Origin: a virus
Length of the DNA stretch: 45,394 nucleotides
Direction: 5' to 3' (one strand)
IMG/VR virus record: IMGVR_UViG_3300043425_000071
Span: 1-45,394 of that record
In this document: positions 24,705 to 31,580 of the stretch, one piece after another
Layout: the number at the start of each line of letters is the position of its first letter
Position numbering within the stretch: the first letter of the stretch is position 1
Position numbers and translations under genes: made by a program
Notes under the pieces: model-generated
Seen by the model: only the letters and a program-made list of their open reading frames with translations
Told to the model about the DNA's origin: nothing
Database searches by the model: none

Positions 24705-24920
24705 ATGGAACGTGACATCTACATCGTGTCGGACCTATCCAAAGGATACGACAGGCTTAAGCGCCCATACTGGCGACCGACAGCGATGATGAACTCTATT
24801 ATTGCAGCGAAGCAGTGGGCTAACCCTAACTATAGCATCATCACGGTGCATACATTCGAGGAGGCGAATGAGATCATGGCCAAGCGTGAACTGCCGTCGG
24901 ATTACAGGATTGTGGGGTGA
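24705..24920 (+). CDS. Small early protein (71 aa)
   Basis: A 71-residue soluble protein, [20 protein letters not shown] at the start and [11 protein letters not shown] at the end. ATG at 24705 follows the previous stop by 2 nt. An upstream in-frame ATG would overlap the previous gene and lacks a ribosome site. It is probably coupled to the next gene, whose tandem ATGs follow immediately. No recognised family. Confidence 0.55.
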   Translation: MERDIYIVSDLSKGYDRLKRPYWRPTAMMNSIIAAKQWANPNYSIITVHTFEEANEIMAKRELPSDYRIVG

Positions 24921-24921
24921 T

Positions 24922-25878
24922 ATGATGACACTGGACATTCAGAAAATTTTAGCAGACCACAAGAAATGGTTGGACGGAGTCGGTGGAACTAGGGCTAACC
25001 TCTCTAGGGCTGACCTCTCTAGGGCTGACCTCTCTGGGGCTAACCTCTCTGGGGCTGACCTCTCTGGGGCTAACCTCTCTGGGGCTAACCTCTATGGGGC
25101 TAACCTCTCTAGGGCTAAACTCTCTGGGGCTAACCTCTCTAGGGCTGACCTCTCTGGGGCTAAACTCTCTGGGGCTAACCTCTCTAGGGCTGACCTCTCT
25201 GGGGCTAAACTCTCTGGGGCTAACCTCTCTAGGGCTGACCTCTCTAGGGCTGACCTCTCTGGGGCTAACCTCTCTAGGGCTGACCTCTCTGGGGCTAAAC
25301 TCTCTGGGGCTAACCTCTCTAGGGCTGACCTCTCTGGGGCTAAACTCTCTGGGGCTAACCTCTCTAGGGCTGACCTCTCTGGGGCTAACCTCCATGGGGC
25401 TAACCTCTATGGGGCTAAACTCTCTAGGGCTGACCTCTCTGGGGCTAACCTCTCTAGGGCTGACCTCTCTAGGGCTGACCTCTCTGGGGCTAACCTCTCT
25501 GGGGCTGGCCTCTCTGGGGCTAACCTCTCTGGGGCTAACCTCCATGGGGCTAACCTCTATGGGGCTAAACTCTCTGCGTTCCAAATCCCACCAGAAGAAG
25601 GTAGTTTTGTTGGTTGGAAGAAGGTGCAAGGAGGTATTATCAAACTCCTAATCCCATCCGAGGCCAGACGTACATCCTCGCTAGTCGGTCGCAAGTGCCG
25701 CGCCGAATTTGTCCAAGTTCTAGAAGGTGAGGGAGTTTCTACACACGATGGGAAAACTGTGTATAAACCGGGTTCTGTCGTTTACCCCGACAAGTATGAC
25801 GATGATATCCGTGTAGAATGCACGTCGGGCATTCACTTCTTCATCACGCGCAAGGAAGCAGAGGACTATCGACCATGA
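24922..25878 (+). CDS. Pentapeptide-repeat protein with DUF5758-like C-terminal domain
   Basis: A 318-residue protein. Residues 1-23 are a short N-terminal segment ([20 protein letters not shown]), then 39 pentapeptides of the form A(N/D/K)L(S/Y/H)(G/R), and then a C-terminal domain of about 100 residues with [20 protein letters not shown] and [20 protein letters not shown], which matches the DUF5758 group found with phage pentapeptide proteins. Pentapeptide repeats fold into a right-handed square helix; some relatives mimic DNA and bind gyrase, but no such role is shown here. The 15-bp units are nearly identical at DNA level, so the array expanded recently. The ATG follows the previous stop by one base. 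Confidence 0.85.
   Translation: MMTLDIQKILADHKKWLDGVGGTRANLSRADLSRADLSGANLSGADLSGANLSGANLYGANLSRAKLSGANLSRADLSGAKLSGANLSRADLSGAKLSGANLSRADLSRADLSGANLSRADLSGAKLSGANLSRADLSGAKLSGANLSRADLSGANLHGANLYGAKLSRADLSGANLSRADLSRADLSGANLSGAGLSGANLSGANLHGANLYGAKLSAFQIPPEEGSFVGWKKVQGGIIKLLIPSEARRTSSLVGRKCRAEFVQVLEGEGVSTHDGKTVYKPGSVVYPDKYDDDIRVECTSGIHFFITRKEAEDYRP
24991..25575 (+). repeat. 39-copy 15-bp coding repeat (GGGGCTAACCTCTCT type)
   Basis: Tandem 15-bp units code the pentapeptides. They vary mainly at the second residue codon (AAC, GAC, AAA) and last codon (GGG, AGG). A higher-order 45-bp unit ([15 protein letters not shown]) recurs several times. Third codon positions scarcely vary, indicating recent duplication or gene conversion. 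Confidence 0.9.
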
Positions 25879-26135
25879 CACTATGCGATAAGAGCGCCGC
25901 AGGTAGCGCGCAAGCGCGGCGCATCGAAGATGCTGAGAGCCTACAGAGGGCCGCTAGTGGCAAGGCTAACATGGGTGGCCTGAAACCTCTGAGCGTCTCT
26001 AGGGCCGCTCTCAGGCGCGCTGTGGAGGAGGCGGATTGGCTAGGGCAGGAGGAGCGGGCAGAGGCATACAGGCTAGAGTTGTCGTTCGTAGAAAGAAAGA
26101 TAGCGATGGGCGGAGTTTGGGAGCCGGAGTGGTGA
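25875..26135 (+). CDS. Small protein of unknown function (86 aa)
   Basis: An 86-residue Ala/Arg/Glu-rich helical protein ([20 protein letters not shown] at the start, [11 protein letters not shown] at the end). ATG overlaps the pentapeptide gene stop (ATGA), so translation is probably coupled. Its GC-rich codon use differs from the repeat gene before it. No family recognised. Confidence 0.5.
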   Translation: MTLCDKSAAGSAQARRIEDAESLQRAASGKANMGGLKPLSVSRAALRRAVEEADWLGQEERAEAYRLELSFVERKIAMGGVWEPEW

Positions 26136-26137
26136 AC

Positions 26138-26317
26138 ATGGATATCAACATTGAAGACCTGAAGATGGCTCTCGAGAGAGCAGCGGATAGACTGGATCTG
26201 TTGTCGGACAACATGGAGCCACACCAAGCAAAGACTGCACGTAAGTGGGCAGAGCAAGCAAGGAAAGTTCTGGAAGGTCTGGACTACGACGAAGCACATG
26301 GGGTGAACCTTGACTGA
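26138..26317 (+). CDS. Small helical protein (59 aa)
   Basis: A 59-residue helical protein (MDINIEDLKMALERAADRLD, later AEQARKVLEGLDYDEAHG). It begins 2 nt after the previous stop. A heptad-like distribution of Leu suggests a short coiled coil. Function unknown. Confidence 0.55.
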   Translation: MDINIEDLKMALERAADRLDLLSDNMEPHQAKTARKWAEQARKVLEGLDYDEAHGVNLD

Positions 26318-26408
26318 CATTCTAGTTATCCTAGTCACTGTGGCAATCTTGTCACGCTTCGACCTGATCATCTACGGTGTCGCAAGATTGTTGTTGACGG
26401 TTCGTTGA
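26310..26408 (+). CDS. Possible tiny membrane protein (32 aa, TTG start)
   Basis: A TTG at 26310 would open a 32-residue frame reading TDILVILVTVAILSRFDLII then YGVARLLLTVR, one membrane helix with basic tail. It overlaps the previous gene by 8 nt, a coupling distance common in this genome. No independent ribosome site is clear. Low confidence. Confidence 0.3.
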   Translation: MTDILVILVTVAILSRFDLIIYGVARLLLTVR

Positions 26409-26422
26409 TTCGACTGTACCCT
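26394..26422 (+). promoter_or_regulatory. Sigma70-type promoter of the primase unit
   Basis: TTGACG (26394-26399), 17 nt, TACCCT (26417-26422). The -10 is identical to that of the tail promoter at 13.53 kb. A 6-bp hairpin AGAGGA/TCCTCT (26465-26488) lies in the leader, before the primase ribosome site. Confidence 0.6.
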
Positions 26423-26512
26423 AACACGACGCTGCCAAGCGGAGATATACCCCTTATAGTCTAGAGAGGAGGATTCAAGTGTTCCTCTTGGTCTAAGGAA
26501 GGATGAAAGAGA

Positions 26513-28129
26513 ATGAACCTAAGTCGTAAACCTTGTCCGTATCCTGATTGTTCTTCCTCAGATGCTTTCTCCTATGACACTGAGAAGATGTGTGGTAAGT
26601 GCCATAGCTGTGGTCGTGGATACCCCTCTATACATCCAGTTTACGGCTGGGCAGAGGAGGAGTATCCCACCAAGAGATCGACAACTACTACTATCATAAA
26701 CGACGACAACCAAAGGAGACAACCAATGACCCAACCTGTCGTGGTTCAAGAGTTTCTAACCCCGGTGTATCGCTCCAATCGTGACATCTGGCAGGCAACG
26801 ATGGAGTTCTATGGTGTCCAGACGTTTGTCAACTCTGATGGGGAAAGCATCAAGGAGGTATACAAATACCCCAGCGGTGGCACCAAGACTCGCATCCTCC
26901 CGAAGTCCTTCCGTGTCGATAACTTCAAGAGCGATGAACTCTTTGGTATGCAGATGTTCAATGCTGGATCTGCCAAGGCAGTGACCATCACCGAAGGTGA
27001 ACTGGACGCCATGAGTGCCTACCAGATGCTTGGGTCTAAGTACCCTGTCGTTTCTCTGCCAAGCGCCACCCCAAGTGGTAAGCTCTTCGAGAAGTGCAAG
27101 GACTGGCTGTCGTCCTTCGAGAAGATTTATCTGTCGTTCGATAGCGACGGGAAGGCTGAGGGTGTCGCCCAGAAACTGGCTAACATCTTCCCGAACAAGG
27201 TCTATCGTGTCCCACACGACAAGTTCAAGGACGCCAATGAGTTCCTGATGGCTGGGGAACAGGCTGCGTACAAGAACGCTTGGTACAATGCCCAGAAGTA
27301 CTCAGCAGAGAACATCTATTTGTCCGAGGACAAGTTCTTGGGTCTTCTGCATAACACGCCTGACCATGCCTACATTCCGACAGGCATCAATGCCCTTGAC
27401 GACAAAATTCTAGGAATTATGCGCGGCCATTTCACTGTCATCAAAGCACCGACGGGTATCGGCAAGTCTGAGTTTATGCGGTATCTTGAATACAACTTCA
27501 TCAAGAACCACCCTCAGGTCAAGTTTGCCTGCTGGCACCTCGAAGAGACCAAACTTCGCAGCCTTCTTGGTGTCGTGTCCTACTACCTTGAGGACAACCT
27601 GACCCGGAAAGATTTGATTGAGAGCAAGAACCGCATGGCCGATGTTGAGGCGGCTATCAAGCACATCGCCAACAACTCAGGCTACATGCAGTTTCACATG
27701 AAGGAGGAGGACACAGCAGACGATTTCGTTGACCAAATCCGCATTCTTGCTGAGGTTTACGAGTGTTCGTATGTGTTCGTGGAACCACTGCAAGACATCG
27801 TTACGGTGTCGGATGACAAGAGCAAGGAAGCCGTCCTAGCTGATCTATCAATCCGTCTGTCAAAGCTGTCGGCTGACCTTAACGTAGGCATTGTGACCAT
27901 CGCCCACACAAACGAGAACGGAGATCCGAAGTACTGTAAGATGATTGGGCAGCGGGCTTCTGTCGTGATTGACCTGTCACGCGACAAGGACGCTGATGAT
28001 GAAGAGGCTAGAAACACGACGAGTCTTTACGTCAAAAAGAATAGGCCGTGTGGCCTTGAAGGCTGGGCTGGGGATCTCATCTTTGATCATGACTCGTTCA
28101 CTCTTAGAGAATCAGGAGGTAGTTGGTAA
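26513..28129 (+). CDS. DNA primase-helicase (T7 gp4-like)
   Basis: A 538-residue bifunctional replication protein. An N-terminal zinc-binding primase domain has C8, C13, C27 and C30 (with C33 nearby). A TOPRIM domain follows with ITEGELDAMSAYQM and YLSFDSDGKAEG (acidic metal-binding residues). The C-terminal RecA-like hexameric helicase has Walker A APTGIGKSEF near residue 312 and the later CSYVFVEPLQDIV and VGIVTIAHTNENGD strands (Walker B and H4-like). It unwinds the fork and makes primers for the phage polymerase. An internal in-frame ATG with strong SD at 26726 could yield a helicase lacking the zinc domain. Confidence 0.9.
   Translation: MNLSRKPCPYPDCSSSDAFSYDTEKMCGKCHSCGRGYPSIHPVYGWAEEEYPTKRSTTTTIINDDNQRRQPMTQPVVVQEFLTPVYRSNRDIWQATMEFYGVQTFVNSDGESIKEVYKYPSGGTKTRILPKSFRVDNFKSDELFGMQMFNAGSAKAVTITEGELDAMSAYQMLGSKYPVVSLPSATPSGKLFEKCKDWLSSFEKIYLSFDSDGKAEGVAQKLANIFPNKVYRVPHDKFKDANEFLMAGEQAAYKNAWYNAQKYSAENIYLSEDKFLGLLHNTPDHAYIPTGINALDDKILGIMRGHFTVIKAPTGIGKSEFMRYLEYNFIKNHPQVKFACWHLEETKLRSLLGVVSYYLEDNLTRKDLIESKNRMADVEAAIKHIANNSGYMQFHMKEEDTADDFVDQIRILAEVYECSYVFVEPLQDIVTVSDDKSKEAVLADLSIRLSKLSADLNVGIVTIAHTNENGDPKYCKMIGQRASVVIDLSRDKDADDEEARNTTSLYVKKNRPCGLEGWAGDLIFDHDSFTLRESGGSW
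26712..26728 (+). promoter_or_regulatory. Internal ribosome-binding site and start in primase-helicase
   Basis: AAAGGAG (26712-26718) lies 7 nt before an in-frame ATG (26726-26728, Met72). The shorter product of 467 residues would lack the zinc finger but keep TOPRIM and helicase parts, much as T7 makes gp4A and gp4B from one gene. Confidence 0.65.
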
Positions 28130-28659
28130 TGACCGTCTCTAAAGTAAGACACCTCGACTATGACGATCTTTTGGCTTCGTTAACCCCACGCTACGGTAAA
28201 GGGTGGGGTGGGCTGTACTGGGCTGTAGGCCACCGCAAAGGGAGAAGGGCTGGTTGGGTCGATCCAGATGGCTATCGTCTTATCCGTTACAAAGGCGAAC
28301 TCATTCGAGAACACAATCTGGTGTGGTTCATCTTTAAGAAGTCTTGGCCTGATAAAGAACTTGACCACATCGATAACAACCCAGACAACAACAACTTTTT
28401 CAATCTTCGCCTAGTAGAAAGGCACCAGAACTGCGCTAACCAGAAACTACAGAAGCGTCGTCAGGGGAAGTTCAAGGGTGTTTACAAAAACCGAGACGGA
28501 GTTTCCTACTATGCAAAGATCAAAAAGGGTGGTAAGCAGTACTACCTTGGTTCGTTCAAGACGGAACTAGAAGCAGCCGAGGCATACAACAAAGCTGCTG
28601 TAGAAATGTTTGGTGAATACGCGAACCTTAACGACATCAACAAAGGATCAGCCCGATGA
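28129..28659 (+). CDS. HNH endonuclease with AP2 DNA-binding domain
   Basis: A 176-residue protein. The central part has an HNH core, LDHIDNNPDNNNFFNLRLVE, followed by RHQNCANQKLQ. The C-terminal 55 residues (FKGVYKNRDGVSYYAKIKKG, then YYLGSFKTELEAAEAYNKAA) form an AP2 domain that binds DNA. This combination is typical of free-standing phage homing endonucleases. ATG overlaps the primase stop (TAATG); the next gene overlaps by 4 nt. It sits directly behind the replication gene, a favoured target of such elements. Confidence 0.85.
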   Translation: MTVSKVRHLDYDDLLASLTPRYGKGWGGLYWAVGHRKGRRAGWVDPDGYRLIRYKGELIREHNLVWFIFKKSWPDKELDHIDNNPDNNNFFNLRLVERHQNCANQKLQKRRQGKFKGVYKNRDGVSYYAKIKKGGKQYYLGSFKTELEAAEAYNKAAVEMFGEYANLNDINKGSAR

Positions 28660-29081
28660 AACGCCTACTTCTTCTCTCGCCCCTGCTCCTCGCAGCCTGT
28701 GGGCAGCATATCGACCCCTGTGTCGTGCATAAACCCTACAAATGTGACCCGCTCTTGGAGGTGTGCGTCTGTGAAGATCGAAACAACGATAGTCTTGTTA
28801 GCCCTAGCCCTGTTGTCGTGCCTGATCCTGACGATGGCGTGGATAACGGTGGAAGCACTGGTGACGTGGATGAAGATAATGGGAACGATACTCCCGTAAG
28901 CGACGACACCAATGGTGACAAAACCTCGGACAAGAGTGAAGATAGTCCGAGCAATAGTAACGACAACAATTCGTCGTCGAGCAATAACAGCAATGGGGAC
29001 CACGACAAAGGCCATGGCAACGATGAAGACGGCCATGACGATGACAATCCGGGTAAAGGGAAGGGGAAGAAGTATGACTGA
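28656..29081 (+). CDS. Acidic low-complexity lipoprotein
   Basis: A 141-residue protein. The N-terminus MKRLLLLSPLLLAACG has a lipobox (LAAC), so Cys15 should be lipidated and the protein anchored in a membrane, facing the periplasm or surface. After a Cys-containing segment (DPCVVHKPYKCDPLLEVCVC) the rest is a disordered Asp/Asn/Ser/Gly tract ending HDDDNPGKGKGKKYD. Lipoproteins in early phage regions can block receptors (superinfection exclusion), which is inference here. It is overlapped 4 nt by the HNH gene and 8 nt by the next. Confidence 0.7.
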   Translation: MKRLLLLSPLLLAACGQHIDPCVVHKPYKCDPLLEVCVCEDRNNDSLVSPSPVVVPDPDDGVDNGGSTGDVDEDNGNDTPVSDDTNGDKTSDKSEDSPSNSNDNNSSSSNNSNGDHDKGHGNDEDGHDDDNPGKGKGKKYD

Positions 29082-29436
29082 CGATCTACAGAAACCAGAG
29101 GTTTCCTTGGTGAAGCGGCTGCGGGATGTAGACCACCTATGTGTGGAAGACTGCTTTCTACAATCTCCGCTTTATGCCTACGCCGCCGACCGAATTGAAC
29201 AGTTGGAGCGGGAGCGGGAGACGCTTGTTCAAGCGCACGATGCGATGGTCGAAACCCTGCGCGAGAGTGGGCGCAAACGCATTGTCTCAGAGGCACTGCT
29301 CGACAAGGCGGTGGTGGCGCTACGGGATGTCCTGAGAAATATCGACGAGAAGGGGGAAGGCGTCGTTCTTATTGTCGACCTCCTCAATGCCGCCGCCACG
29401 CTGGCCGAGATCGAAGGAGGGAAGAAGGATGAGTGA
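29074..29436 (+). CDS. Coiled-coil protein of unknown function (120 aa)
   Basis: A 120-residue protein (MTDDLQKPEVSLVKRLRDVD start). The middle has a coiled coil, ADRIEQLERERETLVQAHDA, and the C-terminal part LLNAAATLAEIEGGKKDE is Ala/Glu-rich. This RIEQLERE pattern is frequent in small phage and prophage proteins of alphaproteobacteria. From here to about 30.36 kb, GC content and codon use shift to GC-rich, unlike the neighbours. Overlaps the lipoprotein by 8 nt. Confidence 0.6.
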   Translation: MTDDLQKPEVSLVKRLRDVDHLCVEDCFLQSPLYAYAADRIEQLERERETLVQAHDAMVETLRESGRKRIVSEALLDKAVVALRDVLRNIDEKGEGVVLIVDLLNAAATLAEIEGGKKDE

Positions 29437-30160
29437 CGAGTGCGAAGCACGACGCAGCGAAGCTGCTGATGATCTGATCCGGCGCGGTGATGCGCTGAAC
29501 GCCATCAAACCGATCTATGGCTGGTCGATCACAGCCGCCGAAGGGGTGTGGGATGCCATCGCCGCCATGCCCGCGCAGGGGGTGAGGGAACTTGCGCTCC
29601 GCAAGTTTGCCGACGGAGAAGCGCACGGCACAGGCACGGGCGACGACTGCACGAAGAGCGTTGCTCTGCTGTCTGACCCCGTGGCCGTTCACCTGAACAT
29701 GCTGCGCGGGACCATCGCCAAGCCGACCGTGGAGCAGATTATCCACTTGTATGGCGTGGATGCGCTGTGCAAGGCGCTGGTTCCTGTAATTGTGCGAGAG
29801 GCTGGCCATGACCCCACCCCTGTGGATGCCCCGGCAGAGGACGCCACGGCCAAAGGTGAAACCCCCGGCGAAATGCTGGACCGCCTTGGCACGGACGGCG
29901 TTAAATGGGCTGCTGAGTTCCGCGCCACAGCCCTGCGCCTTGGCTATTCCGACATGGACGAGGGTTGGCTTATCGGTTGGTTCTGCAATGCCATCATGGC
30001 TGGATATGATCGTGCCCCTGTGTCCGCGCCCGATGTGGCGGAACTGGTGGAGGCGGCGGAGGTGTGCGTGAATACGTTTCGAAGCACTGAGCATGAAAAA
30101 CTTCGAGCCGCCCTCGCCGCCATCAGGGAGAACCGCAATGGGGGAGCGAAGGATGAGTGA
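29429..30160 (+). CDS. Unknown protein of GC-rich block (243 aa)
   Basis: A 243-residue Ala-rich soluble protein (MSDECEARRSEAADDLIRRG start). RRGDALNAIKPIYGWSITAA near the N-terminus resembles a motif I have seen in short phage proteins with an alternating alpha pattern. The C-terminal half has AAEVCVNTFRSTEHEKLRAA. No catalytic motif is visible. It overlaps the preceding gene by 8 nt and the next by 8 nt. Its start region shares the exact 16-bp GAAGGATGAGTGACGA with the start of the 53-residue gene at 30153. Confidence 0.6.
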   Translation: MSDECEARRSEAADDLIRRGDALNAIKPIYGWSITAAEGVWDAIAAMPAQGVRELALRKFADGEAHGTGTGDDCTKSVALLSDPVAVHLNMLRGTIAKPTVEQIIHLYGVDALCKALVPVIVREAGHDPTPVDAPAEDATAKGETPGEMLDRLGTDGVKWAAEFRATALRLGYSDMDEGWLIGWFCNAIMAGYDRAPVSAPDVAELVEAAEVCVNTFRSTEHEKLRAALAAIRENRNGGAKDE

Positions 30161-30314
30161 CGACGCGAAGGTAACCAGCTGGACGCCGCAGACCCGCGAT
30201 GCACTGGTGCTTGCAGAAGCCGTCAGCAAGGCAGTGTCGAATGAAGGGCTGCGCCGCCTGTCGGTGAACATGGAAGCTGAAAGGCTGCGGCTGTCTGTAG
30301 AGGCCCGTCGATGA
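30153..30314 (+). CDS. Small unknown protein (53 aa)
   Basis: A 53-residue basic helical protein starting MSDDAKVTSWTPQTRDALVL. It overlaps the preceding gene by 8 nt and the next tiny frame by 4 nt. The ribosome site and start are a near copy of those at 29429 (GAAGGATGAGTGACGA), which suggests duplication of a gene-start module. GC-rich like its neighbours. Confidence 0.5.
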   Translation: MSDDAKVTSWTPQTRDALVLAEAVSKAVSNEGLRRLSVNMEAERLRLSVEARR

Positions 30315-30367
30315 GTGGCAACTACGAGCGCCGCATCATTGCCGCCTATCATGGAGAAAAGAAATGA
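30311..30367 (+). CDS. Tiny frame, possibly translated (18 aa)
   Basis: MSGNYERRIIAAYHGEKK, 18 residues, overlapped 4 nt (ATGA) at both ends by the genes before and after it. Such double coupling suggests it is translated or at least carries ribosomes to the next gene. No function can be inferred. Confidence 0.35.
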   Translation: MSGNYERRIIAAYHGEKK

Positions 30368-30561
30368 TCACAGCACTAGCAATCCTCTACTTCCTCGGAA
30401 TCTTCCTACACTTCACGCACATCATGACCATCCACGCACTGACGTATAACGACAGCCTTGACATGAAGCGTGTGATGCTGTTCTCTGCCGCTTGGCCTCT
30501 CATGACCATCTGGTACTTCTACGAACTGATCTTGAAAGGGGACGACGAAGATGAATCCTGA
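30364..30561 (+). CDS. Small membrane protein (65 aa)
   Basis: A 65-residue protein with two hydrophobic segments (ITALAILYFLGIFLHFTHIM and VMLFSAAWPLMTIWYFYELI) and an acidic tail GDDEDES. It should sit in the inner membrane with a short loop between. The codon use returns to that of the rest of the genome. GAGAAAAG precedes ATG. Role unknown. Confidence 0.6.
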   Translation: MITALAILYFLGIFLHFTHIMTIHALTYNDSLDMKRVMLFSAAWPLMTIWYFYELILKGDDEDES

Positions 30562-30745
30562 CTTCAGAGATATGTCACCATTCGACAGGTGGTGGGCCAC
30601 TAAAGGATGGTGGCTAGGACGACAACTGGACCTCGACGAAGACACACTCAGAAAGATTTGGATGGAGGGTTACGACTTTGAAGCTGGCAGTAGACATCGA
30701 GAGCGATGGATTGAATCCGACGAGGATCTGGGTCATCTGCGCTAA
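30551..30745 (+). CDS. Small Trp-rich protein (64 aa)
   Basis: A 64-residue protein, MNPDFRDMSPFDRWWATKGW at the start. It overlaps the preceding gene by 11 nt and the polymerase start by 68 nt in another frame. GGGGACGACGAAG lies before its ATG. The last 23 codons share DNA with the exonuclease motif of the polymerase. Function unknown. Confidence 0.5.
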   Translation: MNPDFRDMSPFDRWWATKGWWLGRQLDLDEDTLRKIWMEGYDFEAGSRHRERWIESDEDLGHLR

Positions 30746-31580
30746 GGACATCGAAAGCGGAGCTGAGTATACGTTCCTAAATCCGTCGCACATCAAGGAA
30801 GAAAAGGAGAGGTTCATTGACCTTTGCTCTCGCGCTGATCGCTTTGTCATGCACAATGGTCTGGGCTTTGATGCCCCTGTTATCAACCGACTCATCGCTA
30901 AAGACACGATTGACCTTAGCCGGGTTGTCGATACTCTCGTGGTATCTCGTCTGGTTAAGTATGACGTTGAAGGTGGGAGCCACAGCCTAGACGCTTGGGG
31001 TCAACGCCTTGGGTATCCGAAGGGTAGCCACAGCGATTGGTCGAGGCTGTCGCAGGAGATGATCGACTACTGCAAGCGTGACGTTGAGGTGACGATCAAG
31101 CTGTATAACAAGTTTACTACTATCATAAACGACCCGGAGTGGCAGACCTCCCTGCGTGTCGAGCATGACATCCAGATGCTCTGCGAAGAGATGACCGAGA
31201 ATGGCTTCGCCTTCGACAAGACGACAGCGGAGAGTATGCTTAACCAGATCGAACGTGAGATGGACGAACTGGAACTAGGGTTCAAGCGTGACTTCCCACC
31301 AAAGTTAGAGGTGGTTAACGAGTTGATGTACCGAGTGAATGAGAGAGGTGAGGAATACGCCACAGTGAAGAAGGCCAAAGAGAAGTACGTCACGACAGAT
31401 ATCCAAGACGGGAAGCTGTTGTGCTACGACTGGGTGGACTTCGACCCTGCCTCACCCAAGCAGAGGATCGACAGGCTGTGGGAAGCAGGGTGGAAACCTG
31501 TCGATAAGACTAAAGGACATATCCAGTGGGAAAGGGAACAACGTGACAGAGCAAGACAAGCGTGGGGAAAAGTTCGCTAA
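30678..31580 (+). CDS. DNA polymerase A, N-terminal (3'-5' exonuclease) part
   Basis: A 300-residue frame with the proofreading domain of a T7-like family A polymerase. Exo I is VDIES (D6, E8), Exo II HNGLGFD (D65) and Exo III YCKRD (Y131, D135). The rest corresponds to the linker/thumb region (TSLRVEHDIQMLCEEMTENG; FDPASPKQRIDRLWEAGWKP aligns with T7 FNPSSRDHIQ..LQEAGW). The start is TTG at 30678, 9 nt after GGAGGG; it is needed to include the DxE motif. The frame stops just before the catalytic part, which continues in the +1 frame from 31543, so the polymerase is split or frameshifted. Confidence 0.85.
   Translation: MKLAVDIESDGLNPTRIWVICAKDIESGAEYTFLNPSHIKEEKERFIDLCSRADRFVMHNGLGFDAPVINRLIAKDTIDLSRVVDTLVVSRLVKYDVEGGSHSLDAWGQRLGYPKGSHSDWSRLSQEMIDYCKRDVEVTIKLYNKFTTIINDPEWQTSLRVEHDIQMLCEEMTENGFAFDKTTAESMLNQIEREMDELELGFKRDFPPKLEVVNELMYRVNERGEEYATVKKAKEKYVTTDIQDGKLLCYDWVDFDPASPKQRIDRLWEAGWKPVDKTKGHIQWEREQRDRARQAWGKVR

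Noticed and set aside
24949-25651. Two long open frames in other phases over the pentapeptide array (SLGLT and, on the minus strand, REVSP repeats)
   Set aside because: A 15-bp repeat without stops stays open in several frames. Only the A(N/D)LSG frame has flanking unique domains and a ribosome site.
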